From Maridesulfovibrio frigidus DSM 17176 (GTDB lineage: Bacteria; Desulfobacterota; Desulfovibrionia; Desulfovibrionales; Desulfovibrionaceae): DNA of 64,000 nt. The notes under the pieces were generated by a model. It did not search any database. It saw only the letters and a program-made list of their open reading frames with translations, and had not been told where the DNA came from. Both the position numbers and the translations under genes were made by a program. The stretch lies in assembly GCF_000711735.1 (NCBI RefSeq), contig NZ_JONL01000002.1:434001-498000 (forward strand). The letters are read 5' to 3'. Every line of letters starts with the position of its first letter. Position 1 is the stretch's first letter. Positions 1 to 8,250 of this stretch are shown here, in pieces.

Positions 1-1084
1 CGACAAGATGGACGTAGTACATTGGGTATGCAAGTCCTGCGATGCCAGCGAGGCGAAGCAGTTCACACATGATTCCAGTTACGCCAATTGTCCAGATGAT
101 TCCAAGCAAGTACCAGTCATAATAACTGGATTTGTGCTGAGATTCATCCTGATTCAAGCGACGTTTAGTAAGCAGTACGAGTGAGTAAACAAGCATGACT
201 GCACCAACGTTTGCAAGAATCTTAACCGGGTGCCACAGCGGCATCGGTGTATGACCGATGGCTGAGAGGAAAGGTATTATCTTTCCACCCCAATGAGTAA
301 CTGCGACTACGCCAGTTACAATCATCAGGAAAATGAACGCGAGCATAATGAATCTATGTCCATTAAATTTCTGTTCATCTGCTTCGTCGGTTTCACCGCA
401 TTCCTTCCATTTGGAGTGTGTCAAAAGTTCATTTTTACACACATCCACGAAGCATGCTAAAAGACTAGGTCTTTCAGATTTGTCACCAACAGCAAAGACC
501 TTTGGTTGATCTGCAAAAGATGAGATCAGATTCTTGACTCCCTTATAGAAGGTCCAAGCCATGAAACCGAAAGCAAGCATGAAGATCGGGTCAATAGTAA
601 AGTCGCCAGGGAACAGGTGTCCGTAGACAACGTTACCATCTTTGAGAGGGAAGAAGGAACCACGAACACCCGCCATGATGAACCAAATCACCATGTAAAT
701 AACTGCCGGGATAGCAATAAGCTTAGGCAGATGTTTAGGAGAACTCATCCATTTGCCGAAGCAGGATGGGGTAACCATCTTCTGGTAGGCCATGTTACGC
801 AGTCCTGCGAGCATGTCAGCTGGACGAGCGCCACGAGGACACAAGTCGGAACACTGTCCGCAGTTATGACATAGCCATATATCGATGTCGTTAACGAGTT
901 TATCTTTAAGGCCCCACTGAGCCCATACCATTTCCTTACGCGGATAAGGGTTATCAGCAGGTGATAGAGGACAAGCTACACTACAAGTTGCGCACTGATA
1001 GCATTTCTTAACTCCGTCACCACCGACAGCCTGAAGTTCTTTGATGAACTGGAGATCCGGTTTGATGCGAATATCTTTTTCCAT
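1..1084 (-). CDS. qmoC: QmoC, membrane Fe-S/cytochrome subunit of the Qmo complex (3' end cut by window)
   Basis: QmoC is the quinone-interacting subunit of the Qmo complex, which links the menaquinone pool to APS reductase. The start is the ATG at 1084, preceded by a strong AGGAGGTAA ribosome site. The frame stays open to the window edge, so the C-terminus is missing. The N-terminal half has two [4Fe-4S] motifs, CYQCATCSVACP and CHNCGQCSDLCP, of HdrC type. Hydrophobic segments of a HdrE/NarI-like cytochrome b domain follow (VIYMVIWFIMAG, FIMLAFIFLMIVTGVVAV, ILANVGAVMLVYSLVLL). It is the last visible gene of aprBA-qmoABC and starts 13 bases after qmoB stops. The family assignment is firm from motifs and position. 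Confidence 0.96.
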   Translation of the reverse strand, partial: MEKDIRIKPDLQFIKELQAVGGDGVKKCYQCATCSVACPLSPADNPYPRKEMVWAQWGLKDKLVNDIDIWLCHNCGQCSDLCPRGARPADMLAGLRNMAYQKMVTPSCFGKWMSSPKHLPKLIAIPAVIYMVIWFIMAGVRGSFFPLKDGNVVYGHLFPGDFTIDPIFMLAFGFMAWTFYKGVKNLISSFADQPKVFAVGDKSERPSLLACFVDVCKNELLTHSKWKECGETDEADEQKFNGHRFIMLAFIFLMIVTGVVAVTHWGGKIIPFLSAIGHTPMPLWHPVKILANVGAVMLVYSLVLLTKRRLNQDESQHKSSYYDWYLLGIIWTIGVTGIMCELLRLAGIAGLAYPMYYVHLV

Positions 1085-1097
1085 CTCGCGTTACCTC

Positions 1098-3410
1098 CTA
1101 GTATCCCTTGAACGGGTTGGGACCAATCTTGATCATGTCATTAACGAATGTGTCGATGAGGTCAGAAACCTTGTCGTAATCGTCAATGGCGAGTTCAGAC
1201 TGGACAACACGCTCAGGTTCGACACCAAGTCTCTTAAGAGAGTCAGCGACGTTTTCCATACGGCGGTCACACAGTTCGGAACCTTTCACAAAGTGGCACT
1301 GATAATCTTCACCGTACTTACAACCGAGTAGAAGTACGCCGTCAATACCCTTAGACATCGCATCTGCAATCCAGATGGTGTTTACAGAGCCAAGACAACG
1401 AACAGGAACTACACGAACATACGGTGACCAGCCTTTGCCGCGCATTGCTGCCATATCCAAAGCAGGATAAGCATCGTTTTCGCAAGCGAGAACGATAAAG
1501 CGAGGACCACCAACTTCCATGTCATCAGGTACATCGACCTGTTTGATCATAGAACCGACCATGTCGATATTGTAGTTGTCAAATCCGATTACGCGTTCCG
1601 GACAAGCACCCATACAGGTACCACAGCGGCGACAGCGTGATGGATTTGGCTTTGGTGTTCCTTTTTCATCATCATCAAGTGCACCGAAAGGACATTCTTC
1701 GGTACAACGTTTACACTGTGTGCAACGCATGAAGTTGAAAACAGGGTAACTGTTATCACCAGAACGAGGGTGAACAGCAACGCCATGATTGGCGGAGTTG
1801 ATACACTGAATCGCTTTGAGAACAGCACCGGCTGCATCTTCCCTTGCAAGACCCATGGTCATTGGCTGACGAACACAACCTGCGGCGTAAACACCGGTAC
1901 GGCGTGTTTCGTAAGGGAAACAGATGTAGTTAGAATCTGCATATCCGTCGAACTGCTTGAGATCGGGGAATGCAGGTCCTTGTCTATATACGAGGTTGAT
2001 GGTCGGATCATGAGCAGTGGTAGGAACCATGCCTGTAGGAACGACGACCAGATCAGCCTGAATTTCGATATTTTCACCAAGTAGAGTATTGCTAGCAGCA
2101 ATAACCATGGAGTTGCCCTCTTCCTTAACGGAAGTGACTGTACCCTTGGTTAACATGATGCCCGGATCATCCTGGGCAGCACGGTAGTAGCGCTCATTTA
2201 CACCTGGGACCATCATGTGATCATAGATGATGTAAGCAATGCCGTCTTCGTTCATTTCACGAACGTAGTTAGCCTGCTTGAGAGCTACTAGACTGCTGAG
2301 CTCTGAGCTGTAAGGAAGATGTTTGTAAGATTCCATATCTTCGTAAACAAACTCTTCTTCTACGCCGTCTTCAGCTGCTTGAGCTGTCTTAGCATCAGCT
2401 GCAACTTTTGCATCAGCATCGTCAGAAGCAATTTCTTCATCAGAGCGATTAGCATAAACATCTTCTTCTGCTGCAAACTTAGCTTCACTGAGGCGGGTAT
2501 CGAGCACGAAAGCAACAGACGTAGCGTCCATTTTTCCAGCTTTAACCATTGCTTCAAATTCAGCGGCAGTAACAACTTTGGAAGAACCGTAACCCATTGG
2601 CTCAACGTACTTAGTATCCTGAGGGACCCAACCAGTAGCCAGAACAACTGCACCAACAGGCATTGCTTCTGAACTGGAGCCAACTTTAATGTTAGCGGTG
2701 TATTCACCTGGAGCACCTTCGAGAGTCGTAAGTTCGGCAGATTTGAGAACTTTAATTCTGGAGTTGGATTCAACTTCAGCGATTAGGTCTTCAATACCGG
2801 TAGCATGAGCTTCGAGGTAGGGGTATGCAAGTGGGAAAGTTTTGTACATTCCAGCAGCTTTACCGCCAAGAGTGTCTTGCTTTTCCACTAATATAACGTC
2901 GTGGTTAGTCTTGGCAGCGTAAAGAGCTGCAGTAAGACCTGTGAAACCACCACCGAGAACCATAACGACTTTCGTACAGCTGAGTACCTGAGCTTCAGGT
3001 ATTCCGCCTTTCGTAAGTTTCATGAGTCCCATTTTGACGTATTCGTTCGCCATTATTTGGAGGAGTTCAGGAACTTCACCATCCGGATCGGGTAAGGAGC
3101 CGTCAGGATTCCTGAAAACCTTGATGCACTGTTCACGCAAGTTGACTCGTTCAACCATGACATTGTCAAAGTTAAATATATCCCAGTCAACGCGAGGGCT
3201 TGTGCCGCAGATCAATACTGCATCAACGTTGCCAGCGTCGATATCTTCCTGAATAAGCTTTCTTCCTTCCTCTGAATTGAGTCTAGGGTGACACTTGATC
3301 ACCGGGCACTCATTAGCATAAACTTTACCGACAAATTCGGCAATGTCTTCTGCTTTCAGGAAAGGAGAGATGCTTGCTTGGTCGAAATAAACTCCGATTT
3401 TTTCGGGCAT
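1098..3410 (-). CDS. qmoB: QmoB, HdrA-like flavoprotein with ferredoxin and MvhD-like domains
   Basis: QmoB is the 770-residue cytoplasmic flavoprotein of the Qmo complex and is thought to take part in electron transfer between quinol and APS reductase. An FAD-binding Rossmann motif (VLGGGFTGLTAALYAA) lies near residue 155. Two [4Fe-4S] motifs (CTQCKRCTEECP and CRRCGTCMGACP) lie near 585-630. The last about 130 residues resemble MvhD (FIVLACENDAYPALD; conserved cysteines in PVRCLG, LLGCKYG and HF..SELC). An acidic, Ala-rich stretch around residues 325-385 interrupts the flavin domain. The ribosome site GGGAGGT is good, and only 6 bases separate the gene from qmoA, so the two are translated together. 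Confidence 0.97.
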   Translation of the reverse strand: MPEKIGVYFDQASISPFLKAEDIAEFVGKVYANECPVIKCHPRLNSEEGRKLIQEDIDAGNVDAVLICGTSPRVDWDIFNFDNVMVERVNLREQCIKVFRNPDGSLPDPDGEVPELLQIMANEYVKMGLMKLTKGGIPEAQVLSCTKVVMVLGGGFTGLTAALYAAKTNHDVILVEKQDTLGGKAAGMYKTFPLAYPYLEAHATGIEDLIAEVESNSRIKVLKSAELTTLEGAPGEYTANIKVGSSSEAMPVGAVVLATGWVPQDTKYVEPMGYGSSKVVTAAEFEAMVKAGKMDATSVAFVLDTRLSEAKFAAEEDVYANRSDEEIASDDADAKVAADAKTAQAAEDGVEEEFVYEDMESYKHLPYSSELSSLVALKQANYVREMNEDGIAYIIYDHMMVPGVNERYYRAAQDDPGIMLTKGTVTSVKEEGNSMVIAASNTLLGENIEIQADLVVVPTGMVPTTAHDPTINLVYRQGPAFPDLKQFDGYADSNYICFPYETRRTGVYAAGCVRQPMTMGLAREDAAGAVLKAIQCINSANHGVAVHPRSGDNSYPVFNFMRCTQCKRCTEECPFGALDDDEKGTPKPNPSRCRRCGTCMGACPERVIGFDNYNIDMVGSMIKQVDVPDDMEVGGPRFIVLACENDAYPALDMAAMRGKGWSPYVRVVPVRCLGSVNTIWIADAMSKGIDGVLLLGCKYGEDYQCHFVKGSELCDRRMENVADSLKRLGVEPERVVQSELAIDDYDKVSDLIDTFVNDMIKIGPNPFKGY

Positions 3411-3416
3411 GTCGAC

Positions 3417-4655
3417 TTACCTCCCTATCACCGTTTGGATCGCTTTCAGAGCGGAAGCTGTACCTGACTGGGCTGTCTTCATGACATCCAGAGGTTGCTT
3501 AGCACACCCGGCAGCGAAAATGCCTTGTTCTTCTCCGCCAACGATGAAGCCCTGATCGTCAACCTGTACTCCAGTCGGAACTGGAACACCTGCGAGACTA
3601 GGCTGCATACCGGTAGCTAAGACTAAGAGATCATGCTCTGTCTGTGCCTTAATACCAGTTTCAGCATCTTCAACTGTGACGAGAACATTGCCTGAACCGG
3701 AAACTTCGATGACTTCAGCGACCTTACCTTTAACGGCATTGATCTTATCATCAGAAAGAATACGTTTCGCAAATTTGTCGTAACGGCCCGGAGTACGAAG
3801 ATCGATGTAATATACAGTGACCTTTGCATCAGGGTACTGTTCACGAAGATACTGAGCCTGCTTCAAAGAAGCCATGCAACAGATGTATGAACAGTAGTTG
3901 AGATGGTTTTCATCGCGAGAACCCGCACATTGTACGAATCCGATGTTTTTTGGCTGAGCGCCGTCTGAAGGACGGACAATCTGGCCACTGGTGGGTCCAC
4001 TTGGAGCTGCAAGACGTTCCATTTGCATGTTCGTAATACAGTTCGCAACTGTTCCGGCACCAAGATTTGAAAGTTTAGTCACATCGTACGGTTTCCAACC
4101 AGTAGCGTAAACGATGGAACCTACATTGAGAGTGATGACTTTTTCTTCTTCTTTGAGGTCGATAACATCGATACCAGCGAGAAGTTTAAGGTCTTCATCT
4201 GTGCAGTTTTCCTTTTCAAGAACGTATCTTGCGGGGAACGCAAAAGGAACATCCATGTAAAGGGCTTTGCGATCACAGAGCTTGAACTCGAATTCATCGG
4301 TAACGTTATTGGAAAGTTTTTCGATGACTTCTGACAGTTCTACACTACCGGGACCAACATACCTTGGCTTAATGCGAACTTTGACTTCAAAGTCGCCCAT
4401 GGAACCACTGATGGATTCCACTTCAGCCATGGTAAAGAACTTAACGTTCTTATTGTTTTTGATTCTTTGAAATTGAATCTCCAGTCCGCAAGAAGGGGGA
4501 CACAGCTTTGGAAAATATTTATTCAGCTGCATCACTCGGCCACCTAGGAATGGTGCCTTCTCTACGATGAAGACTTCATGGCCTACTTCGGCGGCTTCAA
4601 GTGCAGCAGTGATACCGCTGAACCCGCCACCAACGACAAGTATGCTTTTTGACAT
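3417..4655 (-). CDS. qmoA: QmoA, HdrA-like FAD subunit of the Qmo complex
   Basis: QmoA is a 412-residue soluble flavoprotein related to heterodisulfide reductase HdrA. Together with QmoB and QmoC it carries electrons from menaquinol toward AprBA. The N-terminus has the dinucleotide fold VVGGGFSGITAALEAA. Conserved cysteine segments are PKLCPPSCGLEIQF near residue 50 and CAGSRDENHLNYCSYICC near 245. A C-terminal FAD segment ends with ATGMQPS...GIFAAGCAKQP. It starts at 4655 behind an AGGAGG site. A 163-base spacer with two hairpins separates it from aprA, so the qmo genes may be expressed at a level different from aprBA. Confidence 0.97.
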   Translation of the reverse strand: MSKSILVVGGGFSGITAALEAAEVGHEVFIVEKAPFLGGRVMQLNKYFPKLCPPSCGLEIQFQRIKNNKNVKFFTMAEVESISGSMGDFEVKVRIKPRYVGPGSVELSEVIEKLSNNVTDEFEFKLCDRKALYMDVPFAFPARYVLEKENCTDEDLKLLAGIDVIDLKEEEKVITLNVGSIVYATGWKPYDVTKLSNLGAGTVANCITNMQMERLAAPSGPTSGQIVRPSDGAQPKNIGFVQCAGSRDENHLNYCSYICCMASLKQAQYLREQYPDAKVTVYYIDLRTPGRYDKFAKRILSDDKINAVKGKVAEVIEVSGSGNVLVTVEDAETGIKAQTEHDLLVLATGMQPSLAGVPVPTGVQVDDQGFIVGGEEQGIFAAGCAKQPLDVMKTAQSGTASALKAIQTVIGR

Positions 4656-4703
4656 TCTCTATCCTCCTGAACTCTTTGAGGCCCTTAGCCATAAAATGGC
4701 CCA

Positions 4704-4740
4704 AATCCGGACACCGACCTTATTGGTCGCAATTCGGATT
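4704..4740 (-). promoter_or_regulatory. Two-part stem-loop in the aprA-qmoA spacer
   Basis: An outer stem AATCCG/CGGATT encloses an inner stem CGACC/GGTCG with a five-base loop. It lies in the 163-base spacer, between the aprA-proximal hairpin and qmoA. It has no U-tract, so a role in RNA processing or stability is more likely than termination. The function is inferred. Confidence 0.45.
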
Positions 4741-4772
4741 CAGACCATTTCAGAGCGCCCGCCAGATGAGAA

Positions 4773-4800
4773 CGGCTGCGAACCGTGAGGTTCGCAGCCG
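4773..4800 (-). terminator. Perfect 12-bp hairpin directly after aprA
   Basis: CGGCTGCGAACC, loop GTGA, GGTTCGCAGCCG: a perfect 12-bp GC-rich stem that begins 19 bases past the aprA stop on the minus strand. The sequence after it on that strand (TTCTC) is only weakly U-rich. It is more likely a partial terminator or 3'-end stabiliser that lowers qmo expression relative to apr than a full stop. Confidence 0.55.
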
Positions 4801-4818
4801 CGTAGTATCAAGCCTATA

Positions 4819-6810
4819 TTAAACAGGAATGATCTGGTGGTATGCTTTTTTGAAAATGACGGTTTCGCCTTTTTCAACATCGTACTTGGAGTTTACGAAG
4901 CATTTCCAGTTGTCGTCATCAAGACCCATGAAGTCTCCACGGTAGTAGAAACCAGGGTAGCGTGATTCTTCGCGGAAGCTGATGTGCTGCATGTGTAGGC
5001 GAACTGTCCACAATCTGTGGAACTGTTCCCAACAACGCATCAATTCGTGAAGGTCACGTGCAGCTAGCTTCTTGCTATCTTCTTCAAGCATTCCAAGAAG
5101 ATGGAATCCTGTTTTCAGAAGAGCGCCAGAAGTAACATACAATGTTGCACAACCACCACCGTACTCATCAGTCGCCTTAACAAGACGCATCATGAAGTTC
5201 TTAGGTGTGATGTAGTTAGGGTTAACTACTGGGTCAGTAGAGATGGATTTGCCTTCTTCGTAAGTGTACCAAGGCTGGTACAATTCTTTAGCGAGATCAG
5301 CAAGAGTTTCTTTAACAGCAGGTTTGTAGTCTTTGTGATCTACACACCAGCGTACCATCTGCTTACCAACGATGCGGCCTTCAGCGTGGGATCCGGAAGA
5401 GAACTTATGTCCGGAAGCACCAACACCGTCAGCACAAGTGAAGAGACCATCAACAGTAGTCATACGGTTGTATACTTTACCGTTAGCAGCTTTCACTTTG
5501 TAAGAGTCAGGAACCCATGATTCGTCTGGACCGGAAGTCCAGATACCACAACAACCGGAGTGAGATCCGAGAAGGTATGGTTCAGTAGGCATGATCTCAG
5601 AACCTGTTTCTTCAGGTTTGATATTCATACATGCCCAGAGGTTAGCCTGGCCAACACACATGTCGAGGAAATCTTCCCAAGCTTCAGACTCAAGATGTTT
5701 CTGCTCAGCAGGTGTGAGGTCTTTGAATGTATTCTGAAGTGCGGTAGCTGTGTCCATGTAAATTGGTCCACGGCCTTCACGCATTTCACGAAGCATCATG
5801 TGGTTACGAAGACATGTTGGGATAACATGTCCTTTAGCGTATCCGCGTTCTTCGTAAGGTTTGAGCATTGCGCGGTTTGTTTCGCAATAGTCTTCGCCTT
5901 TGTAGTTGGTTGCTTTAGCTTTGAAGAGCAAGAACCATGCGCCAACTGGTCCGTAACCGTCTTTGAAACGAGCGGGTACGAAGCGGTTTTCCATCATGGT
6001 CATTTCAGCGCCAACCTGAGCACACATGGTGTATGTGGAACCTGCGTTCCATACTGGATACCATGCACGCCCCATACCTTCACCAGTGGAACGAGGACGG
6101 TATACGTTTACTGCGCCACCACAAGCTACTACAGCTGTGTTGCACTTAAACAAGTATACTTTGTTCTCACGAGTGGAGAAACCAACAGCACCAGCGATGC
6201 GGTTTGGCTCATTGACGTCTAGAAGCATCTTAACGATGAAGATACGTTCCATGTAGCCGTCTTCGCCGAGAACCATTTTAGCAGCTTCAGCAACGATACA
6301 CTTGTAAGATTCACCGTTGATCATCATCTGCCAGCGGCCGGAGCGAACGCAAGCATCGCCGTTACGCAAGGAAAGGCCAGCAGCCTTAGCTTGTGCACCG
6401 TCGAGGTTTTTGCCATCTTTTTTGATCCAGCAAGGAAGGCCCCACTCTTCAAAAAGATGTACGGAATCATCAACGTGACGACCTAAGTCAAAGATAAGGT
6501 CTTCACGGACGATGCCCATGAGGTCAGTACGAACCATGCGAACGTAATCGTCAGCATTGTTCTCACCGAGGTAAGTATTAATAGCAGAAAGACCCTGTGC
6601 GATAGCACCGGAACGTTCTAGAGCAGCTTTATCGAGAAGCATGATGGAGATATCGCCACCAACTTTTTCGATCCAACGACAAGCTTCATAGGCAACACCA
6701 CAGTTACCCATTCCGCCACCGACGAGAAGAATATCCACGTCTTTTTCTATAAGTTCTGGCTCTGCAAGAGCTACACCCTTGGAAGCTTCATTAATAGGAA
6801 GTAGAGGCAT
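4819..6810 (-). CDS. aprA: AprA, adenylylsulfate (APS) reductase alpha subunit
   Basis: AprA is the FAD-containing catalytic subunit of dissimilatory APS reductase. It reduces adenosine-5'-phosphosulfate to sulfite and AMP in the cytoplasm, paired with AprB. The protein is 663 residues, full length for the family. It has the N-terminal FAD motif LLVGGGMGNCGVAYEA, the run LDKAALERSGAIAQGLSAINTY, and the C-terminal flavin loop LFTCADGVGASGHKFSSGSHAEGR. It starts at 6810 behind a TAAGGAGGG site, 66 bases after aprB. The identity is certain from family-wide conservation and from the aprB/qmo neighbours. Confidence 0.99.
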   Translation of the reverse strand: MPLLPINEASKGVALAEPELIEKDVDILLVGGGMGNCGVAYEACRWIEKVGGDISIMLLDKAALERSGAIAQGLSAINTYLGENNADDYVRMVRTDLMGIVREDLIFDLGRHVDDSVHLFEEWGLPCWIKKDGKNLDGAQAKAAGLSLRNGDACVRSGRWQMMINGESYKCIVAEAAKMVLGEDGYMERIFIVKMLLDVNEPNRIAGAVGFSTRENKVYLFKCNTAVVACGGAVNVYRPRSTGEGMGRAWYPVWNAGSTYTMCAQVGAEMTMMENRFVPARFKDGYGPVGAWFLLFKAKATNYKGEDYCETNRAMLKPYEERGYAKGHVIPTCLRNHMMLREMREGRGPIYMDTATALQNTFKDLTPAEQKHLESEAWEDFLDMCVGQANLWACMNIKPEETGSEIMPTEPYLLGSHSGCCGIWTSGPDESWVPDSYKVKAANGKVYNRMTTVDGLFTCADGVGASGHKFSSGSHAEGRIVGKQMVRWCVDHKDYKPAVKETLADLAKELYQPWYTYEEGKSISTDPVVNPNYITPKNFMMRLVKATDEYGGGCATLYVTSGALLKTGFHLLGMLEEDSKKLAARDLHELMRCWEQFHRLWTVRLHMQHISFREESRYPGFYYRGDFMGLDDDNWKCFVNSKYDVEKGETVIFKKAYHQIIPV

Positions 6811-6876
6811 GTTCCCTCCTTAGAAAGGTTACAGATTGCTGGAATTTAATCATTTGTTGCGAACAACAAGTATTGA

Positions 6877-7362
6877 TTAAAGCAGGTCCTTAATAGTTAA
6901 GGTCTTGTCTGCATCACCAATTTTGATTTCATTGCCAGCGTCTACCTGTGGTACAGCTAGTTCTGTTTCAGTGAAAAGAAGTTCGTTATCCAGGTCTGTA
7001 GGCTCAGGCTTACCTTCGTAAGGCTTAATTGATCCTTCAGGAGTAGTGCGGATTGGGAACTTAAAGCGCTTAACGTCGCCATTACGGAACTTAACAGTCC
7101 ACATGATGTCTTCAGCTGAACGCATTGGGATGGATGTTCCACCCATTGGTGCAAAGTCGCCGTAAGGACGAGCTTCAACAGCTCCCTGAGGACAAATCTT
7201 TACACAGGAGTAACACTCCCAACATGCATCTGGTTCCTGGTTGTAAGCCCGCATTGCTTCGGGGTCCAAAATCATAAGATCATTAGGGCAGATGTACATG
7301 CAAGCGGTCTTTTCTCCGCCTTTACAGCCATCACACTTTTCTGGATTGACAAAGGTCGGCAT
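6877..7362 (-). CDS. aprB: AprB, APS reductase beta (ferredoxin-like) subunit
   Basis: AprB is the 161-residue electron-transfer subunit of APS reductase. It carries two [4Fe-4S] clusters that pass electrons to the FAD of AprA. Cluster motifs are CDGCKGGEKTACMYICP near residue 10 and CWECYSCVKICP near residue 47. The C-terminal tail, rich in acidic residues and proline, is typical of the segment that wraps around AprA. The start is the ATG at 7362 with an AGGAGG site. It is the first gene of the aprBA-qmoABC transcript, so its promoter must lie in the 888-base region shared with sat. Confidence 0.98.
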   Translation of the reverse strand: MPTFVNPEKCDGCKGGEKTACMYICPNDLMILDPEAMRAYNQEPDACWECYSCVKICPQGAVEARPYGDFAPMGGTSIPMRSAEDIMWTVKFRNGDVKRFKFPIRTTPEGSIKPYEGKPEPTDLDNELLFTETELAVPQVDAGNEIKIGDADKTLTIKDLL

Positions 7363-7898
7363 ACCTAGTCCTCCTAAAAGTTAAAGTTATCAATCAACCG
7401 ACAACATCCTTAACCATGTATATTCTTGCCTTTAAGTTCAAGGCTCGAGGTCAATTGACTATCAAGCCCGACAAAAGGTGTCAAGACGAAAGTGAAATTT
7501 AGAACAAGCTCTTTTCAAAGATCATTTATAACCCCTCTTAAATCAACATTTTGAGGAGGGACGATAAATTTTAAAAGCTAAGCTTAAACAGATCTCGTCG
7601 CGTGAGCGTGTTCCATCTTCATGAGCTTTTAGTTCAATCCCACCTTTCATTGCAAGCCTTTTTTTCAGTTTGTTTCACAAAAACAACTTTTCTCCTAATC
7701 CTACCTAAAGCATTGCTACTATATAGATAGAACCAAGAACATCTCTAGACTTTGTGTCATATTAATCTAAATAAAGCATACCAACAGCGATTCATTAAAG
7801 TATTTCCAACGTTTCAATATATACACACTGTCGCGCCCCTAATGAAACCTTCACCAGTTATTTATTGCTTAATACACTTTTTTATCACAGAAGAGGTA

Positions 7899-7916
7899 TT
7901 GTGCTTTTTTTCACTA
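7899..7916. promoter_or_regulatory. Candidate Rex/HcpR-type operator upstream of sat
   Basis: TTGTGctttttttCACtA matches a TTGTGA-N6-TCACAA dyad at 10 of 12 positions, or TTGTGAA-N4-TTCACAA at 11 of 14. Rex and HcpR are both reported regulators of sulfate-reduction genes in Desulfovibrio, and their sites have this general form. The site is imperfect and about 100 bases upstream of the best sat promoter, so the call is tentative. Confidence 0.35.
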
Positions 7917-8010
7917 TTGCAAGACTGCGTATTTACACACTTACTTATTAAAACACATGTTTTATGTGCCCAAAAAAGAGGAAAAATATGCACTCACTTT
8001 AATTTTGCTC

Positions 8011-8040
8011 TTGACATTTCTTTCACAAAGGATTCATAAG
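8011..8040 (+). promoter_or_regulatory. sat: Candidate sat promoter overlapping a TTTCACAA half-site
   Basis: TTGACA at 8011-8016, an 18-base spacer, then CATAAG at 8035-8040 (four of six matches to TATAAT). The spacer contains TTTCACAA, half of a Rex/HcpR-type dyad. The left arm TTGACAT, four bases away, matches the other half only partly. This would give a leader of about 200 bases for sat. Confidence 0.4.
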
Positions 8041-8141
8041 TCCTCTAAGAAATATTTGGAAGCAGACAGGAAAGCTTCATAACTTTCATGTTTGTTCACA
8101 CATATTTCCTTTGTTTGAAAATTTCGTTCTACGGACCATGC

Positions 8142-8177
8142 CTTCTATATATAGAAGAGCAGACCTCACTTGTGAGG
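8142..8177 (+). repeat. Two adjacent palindromes in the sat leader
   Basis: CTTCTATATATAGAAG (8142-8157) is a perfect 16-bp palindrome. Six bases later CCTCAC-TT-GTGAGG (8164-8177) forms a 6-bp dyad. Both lie in the presumed 5' leader of sat, 74-109 bases before its start. They could be an operator pair or RNA hairpins. The function is unknown. Confidence 0.5.
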
Positions 8178-8250
8178 CAGAGAGATTATCCTCTTCAGGT
8201 TCCGCGGAAAGGCCCAGGTGTTGAAAATAATTACAAGTAAGGAGAGACAA

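Larger units (their letters stand above)
7363..8250. other. Divergent regulatory region between aprB and sat
   Basis: This AT-rich stretch of 888 bases holds the promoters of both sulfate-activation operons. I see no credible gene in it; the only longer frame (7752-8039) lacks a ribosome site and looks non-coding. It contains an imperfect TGTG/CAC dyad at 7899-7916 and TTTCACAAA half-sites near 7673 and 8021. It also contains a TTGACA-18-CATAAG promoter candidate at 8011-8040 and two palindromes at 8142-8177 in the sat leader. An inverted repeat AAAAGCT/AGCTTTT about 45 bases apart (7576-7630) may form a long leader structure for aprB. Confidence 0.7.

Noticed and set aside
1041-1331. Plus-strand frame across the qmoB-qmoC junction
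   Set aside because: Antisense to two certain genes with no ribosome site.
5560-6222. 220-codon plus-strand frame inside aprA
   Set aside because: It runs antisense to a highly conserved gene and has the Cys/Val/Phe-rich look of a shadow frame.
7456-7484. TTGACA on minus as the aprB -35 box
   Set aside because: The only hexamer at normal spacing, TAGTCA, is a poor -10 box, so I could not support a promoter here.
7063-7700. CRISPR array or tandem repeats in the intergenic and apr regions
   Set aside because: No regularly spaced repeats were found here or anywhere else in the window.
7752-8039. 95-codon frame on plus in the aprB-sat region
   Set aside because: No ribosome site, composition and residue usage unlike a protein (Phe/His/Cys-rich), and it overlaps the best sat promoter.
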